Part shown: positions 61,671-64,000 of the stretch, in pieces
Layout of the letters: each line of letters starts with the position of its first letter
Numbering within the stretch: position 1 is the stretch's first letter
Assembly: GCF_004402595.1 (NCBI RefSeq)
Contig: NZ_SOFY01000077.1
Location: forward strand, 90,668-154,667
Reading direction: 5' to 3'
From: Cryobacterium shii
GTDB taxonomy: Bacteria > Actinomycetota > Actinomycetes > Actinomycetales > Microbacteriaceae
Length of the DNA: 64,000 nt
Made by a program: the position numbers and the translations under genes
The notes under the pieces: model-generated
What the model was told of the DNA's origin: nothing
The model's input: the letters and a program-made list of their open reading frames with translations, nothing else
The model's database searches: none

Positions 61671-63206
61671 ATGACTTCCGATGGCTTTGCCGAGATCGAG
61701 CGCAAATTCGACGTCAATGCGGCCACCGTGCTGCCCGCCCTGCACGACCTCCCGGGCGTCACCCACGTCGAGCCGCCGGTCGAGCATGACCTCGACGCCC
61801 TGTACTACGACACCGACGACCTTGCCCTCGCGAACCGGCGGATGACGCTGCGCCGTCGCACCGGGGGAGACGACGCCGGCTGGCACCTCAAGTTGCCCGT
61901 GTCCGTCGACGAGCGCCGCGAAATGCGTGAGCCGCTGGGCAGCGACCCGGCGCAAATCCCGGAGCCTATTCTCAACCTGGTCAGGGTCTTCCTGCGTGGA
62001 CGGGTGCTGGTGCCGGTGGTGCGCCTGCACACCCGCCGCGTCGTGCACCTCCTGGTCGGCAAGAACGAGCGGGTGCTCGCCGAGGTCTGTGACGACGAAG
62101 TGGAGGCCGAGCGGTTCGGCACCGGGGCCGGTGGTGCAGATGCGTTCCAGCAGAGCTGGCGCGAGTGGGAAGTCGAGCTCGTCAACGGCTCGAGGGCGCT
62201 GTTGGACGCAGCCCAGGAGCGGTTGTCTTCGGTCGGCGTCGAGCCGGCGACGAGCCCGTCCAAGCTCGCCCGGGCCCTGGGCGACCGGGCCCCCGTGCTC
62301 GGGGCGCCCGTCTCGTTCCGGCCGACCCGCAAGAGTTCGACCCGAACCGTGCTGCTCGCCTACCTGCACGAACAGGTCGAAGCCATCAGCGCGCAGGATG
62401 CTCGGGTGCGTGAGAACGACGTCGAGGCGGTGCACCGGATGCGGGTGGCCACCCGGCGCCTGCGCTCAGCCCTGGCCACCTACCGCGACTTCTTGGACAC
62501 CGATGTCACGGCGCCGCTGCGCGTCGAACTGCGCTGGATCGCCGGGGTCCTCGGCGGGGCCAGGGACGCGCAGGTGATCCAGCAGCGCCTTGCGCACCGG
62601 CTGGCCGAGGAGCCGGAGAACCTCGTGGCCGGACCGGTGGTACAGCGCGTCGACGGCCACTTCGGCACGGTCATTCGTGCCGCCCGGGGCGATGCCCTGG
62701 CGGCGCTGAACTCCGACCGGTACTTCCGGCTGCTCGACAGCCTGGACGCGCTGCTGGCGTCACCGCCGCTGCTCCCGGACGCCGCTAAGCGCGCGGACCG
62801 GGTCATCCCCACGCTGATCCGGGCCGATTGGAAGAGGCTGCGGGCATCCGTGCGCACCGCTCGACTGACCCCCGCCGGTACCGCCCGGGACGCGGCGTTG
62901 CACGAGGCGCGGAAGCGGGCCAAGCGGCTGCGGTACGCGGCCGAGACGGCCGCCCCGCTGCGTCGCCGCCGCGCCACGCGGCTGGTGGCCGCCGCACGTC
63001 AGGTGCAGGACACGCTCGGCGACCACCAGGACAGCGTCGTCGCCCGCGGCGTGCTACTCAACCTCGGCATGGCCGCATTCCTGCACAGCGAGAACGCGTT
63101 CACCTATGGGCGGCTGCACGCCGTGGAACAGACCGGTGCCGCAGCGACCGAGGCGCGGTTCTTCCGTTCCTGGGCGGACTTCCCCTCCGCCTCCCTGAAA
63201 AAGTAG
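61671..63206 (+). CDS. CYTH-CHAD domain protein (polyphosphate-associated)
   Basis: 511 aa. The CYTH domain (1-200) has the ExExK signature EIERK at residues 8-12 and the RMTLRRRTGGDDAGWHLKLP strand pair of the triphosphate tunnel. The CHAD domain (about 220-505) has the conserved basic helices VHRMRVATRRLRSALATYRD and LHEARKRAKRLRYAAE. CYTH domains hydrolyse inorganic or organic triphosphates, and CHAD domains bind polyphosphate (family knowledge). Its position directly after pstB links it to phosphate storage. Intact; no membrane segments. Confidence 0.92.
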   Translation: MTSDGFAEIERKFDVNAATVLPALHDLPGVTHVEPPVEHDLDALYYDTDDLALANRRMTLRRRTGGDDAGWHLKLPVSVDERREMREPLGSDPAQIPEPILNLVRVFLRGRVLVPVVRLHTRRVVHLLVGKNERVLAEVCDDEVEAERFGTGAGGADAFQQSWREWEVELVNGSRALLDAAQERLSSVGVEPATSPSKLARALGDRAPVLGAPVSFRPTRKSSTRTVLLAYLHEQVEAISAQDARVRENDVEAVHRMRVATRRLRSALATYRDFLDTDVTAPLRVELRWIAGVLGGARDAQVIQQRLAHRLAEEPENLVAGPVVQRVDGHFGTVIRAARGDALAALNSDRYFRLLDSLDALLASPPLLPDAAKRADRVIPTLIRADWKRLRASVRTARLTPAGTARDAALHEARKRAKRLRYAAETAAPLRRRRATRLVAAARQVQDTLGDHQDSVVARGVLLNLGMAAFLHSENAFTYGRLHAVEQTGAAATEARFFRSWADFPSASLKK

Positions 63207-63253
63207 CCGGTCCCGGCGCGGATTCACTCCTCCACAATGCCTGTTTGATCAGG

Positions 63254-63262
63254 TTATCCACA
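63254..63262 (+). promoter_or_regulatory. Consensus DnaA box in front of the DUF222 gene
   Basis: TTATCCACA, a perfect DnaA-box consensus, in the 107-bp gap before the DUF222/HNH gene. A single box with no A/T-rich unwinding region, so not an origin. TAGCGT (63301-63306) lies 7 nt before ATG 63314 as a probable leaderless -10. Confidence 0.5.
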
Positions 63263-63313
63263 GTGTGCACGGCTGCCGGGGGAGTGTCGGTGGCCGCCTC
63301 TAGCGTGGTCCTC

Positions 63314-64000
63314 ATGAAGCCGTCAGTGTTCGAAGAGCGAGAGGCCATGGGCCGGCATTTCGACGCGATCGCGGAGGCCGAGCGGGACATCGCCGTGGCC
63401 TTCGCCCGGCGGGCGGAACGGGTCGAGGATGCCCGCCGGTTCGGGCAGGCCATCGCCCACCACAATGCCCGGGTGCCGGGTGCGCGGCGAGACGCACGTG
63501 AGGTCGCCGAACGGGAGTTCTCGAGCGAGCTGGCCTGCACGATCCGGGTGCCGCAGCGCACGGCGGAGAACCTGGTCGCGGAGAGCCGGGCCCTGGCCGT
63601 GGATCTCCCGGCGACCCGGGCGGCGCTGGCGTCGGGGGAGATCAGCTATCGGCACGCGCAGGTGGTGGTCAATCAGGCCTGGTCGGTGCCCGCGGAAGGG
63701 CGGGTGAAATTCGAAGCGGCCGTGTTGAAATCGGCGGGCACGCTGACCGCGTCGAAGCTGAAGTACAACGCCCGGACTCTGCGGGAGCGGTGGCACCCGG
63801 AGACGATCAAGGCCCGGCATCAGAAGTCGGTGAAGGATCGGGCGGTGTTCTTCGAGCCCGAGCCGGACGGGATGGCGTCGCTCACCTTCTACGCCAGCGC
63901 GGAGAAGGCGCAGGCCGCGTACGAACGGGTGACGCTGATGGCCCTGAGCCTGCAGAGCAAGGAGGAGGAACGAACCCTGACCCAGTTGAAGGCGGACGTG
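63314..64000 (+). CDS. DUF222 / HNH endonuclease ('13E12 repeat') protein, N-terminal part
   Basis: Open from ATG 63314 to the window edge (229 codons, no stop). The DUF222 domain shows VAEREFSSELACTIRVPQRT, AENLVAESRALAVDLPATRA and LASGEISYRHAQVVVNQAW, typical of the multi-copy actinobacterial 13E12 family. Members usually carry an HNH nuclease motif near the C-terminus, outside this window, so nuclease function cannot be confirmed. The family is often linked to mobile DNA and occurs in many copies per genome. A -10-like hexamer 7 nt upstream suggests a leaderless start. Confidence 0.85.
   Translation, partial: MKPSVFEEREAMGRHFDAIAEAERDIAVAFARRAERVEDARRFGQAIAHHNARVPGARRDAREVAEREFSSELACTIRVPQRTAENLVAESRALAVDLPATRAALASGEISYRHAQVVVNQAWSVPAEGRVKFEAAVLKSAGTLTASKLKYNARTLRERWHPETIKARHQKSVKDRAVFFEPEPDGMASLTFYASAEKAQAAYERVTLMALSLQSKEEERTLTQLKADV

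Noticed and set aside
63254..63262. Replication origin at the DnaA box
   Set aside because: A single box, with no cluster, no A/T-rich region and no dnaA or dnaN nearby.

Overview
The window reads as chromosome of a high-GC actinobacterium of the order Micrococcales, most likely family Microbacteriaceae. The evidence is the GC-rich codon use, the atpH-A-G-D-C order, an actinobacterial-type malate dehydrogenase, mycobacterial-type protein O-mannosyltransferase, LAxTG-type wall-sorting signals and a DUF222/HNH ('13E12') gene at the right edge. A front-end-type fatty acid desaturase would fit a cold-tolerant member, but genus cannot be fixed from sequence reading alone. I see no prophage, insertion sequence, CRISPR array, rRNA or tRNA.

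Layout. 1-5.3 kb: end of the F1Fo ATP synthase operon plus yaaA. 5.4-11.2 kb: malate dehydrogenase, two DNA alkylation repair genes (tag, ogt), an alanine dehydrogenase/CEO-synthase-like enzyme, an aldo/keto reductase and a membrane acyltransferase. 11.1-15.5 kb: a TetR regulator with its operator and a heterodimeric ABC exporter. 15.8-19.6 kb: small membrane proteins, a DksA/TraR-like protein, a sulfite-oxidase-fold molybdoenzyme and stress-type small proteins. 19.7-26 kb: glycosyltransferases next to a decayed AI-2E transporter, then a two-component system. 26-35.6 kb: a Ski2-like helicase, oxidoreductases, serine dehydratase, a YeiH-type exporter and the desaturase. 35.8-45.4 kb: Pmt, rsmI, a decayed oxidoreductase, then metG-tatD-rsmA, ispE and an ABC-F ATPase. 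45.4-48.3 kb: a methionine importer (metQ-metN-metI) behind a structured leader RNA. 48.4-50 kb: a repeat-containing hypothetical protein, a lytic transglycosylase and a protein kinase remnant.

50-63.2 kb is the most unusual part. pstC, pstA and pstS are followed by two further PstS-like secreted proteins, a Pro/Thr-repeat surface protein, a small membrane-anchored exoprotein, a sortase-fold protein, pstB and a CYTH-CHAD (polyphosphate-associated) protein. PstS itself and the surface protein end in wall-sorting signals (LAETG, LASTG). The sortase-like protein has no cysteine at all and lacks the catalytic histidine. A PHO-box-like triplet of 11-nt repeats precedes pstC. I read this as a cell-surface phosphate (or phosphate-like ligand) capture and import system with a pseudo-sortase as its structural partner.

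Cross-cutting signals: many genes have a TANNNT -10 hexamer exactly 6 (5-7) nt before the start codon, implying leaderless mRNAs. Two families of long palindromic repeats sit just after gene 3' ends. Three genes (AI-2E transporter, medium-chain dehydrogenase, serine/threonine kinase) survive only as fragments.
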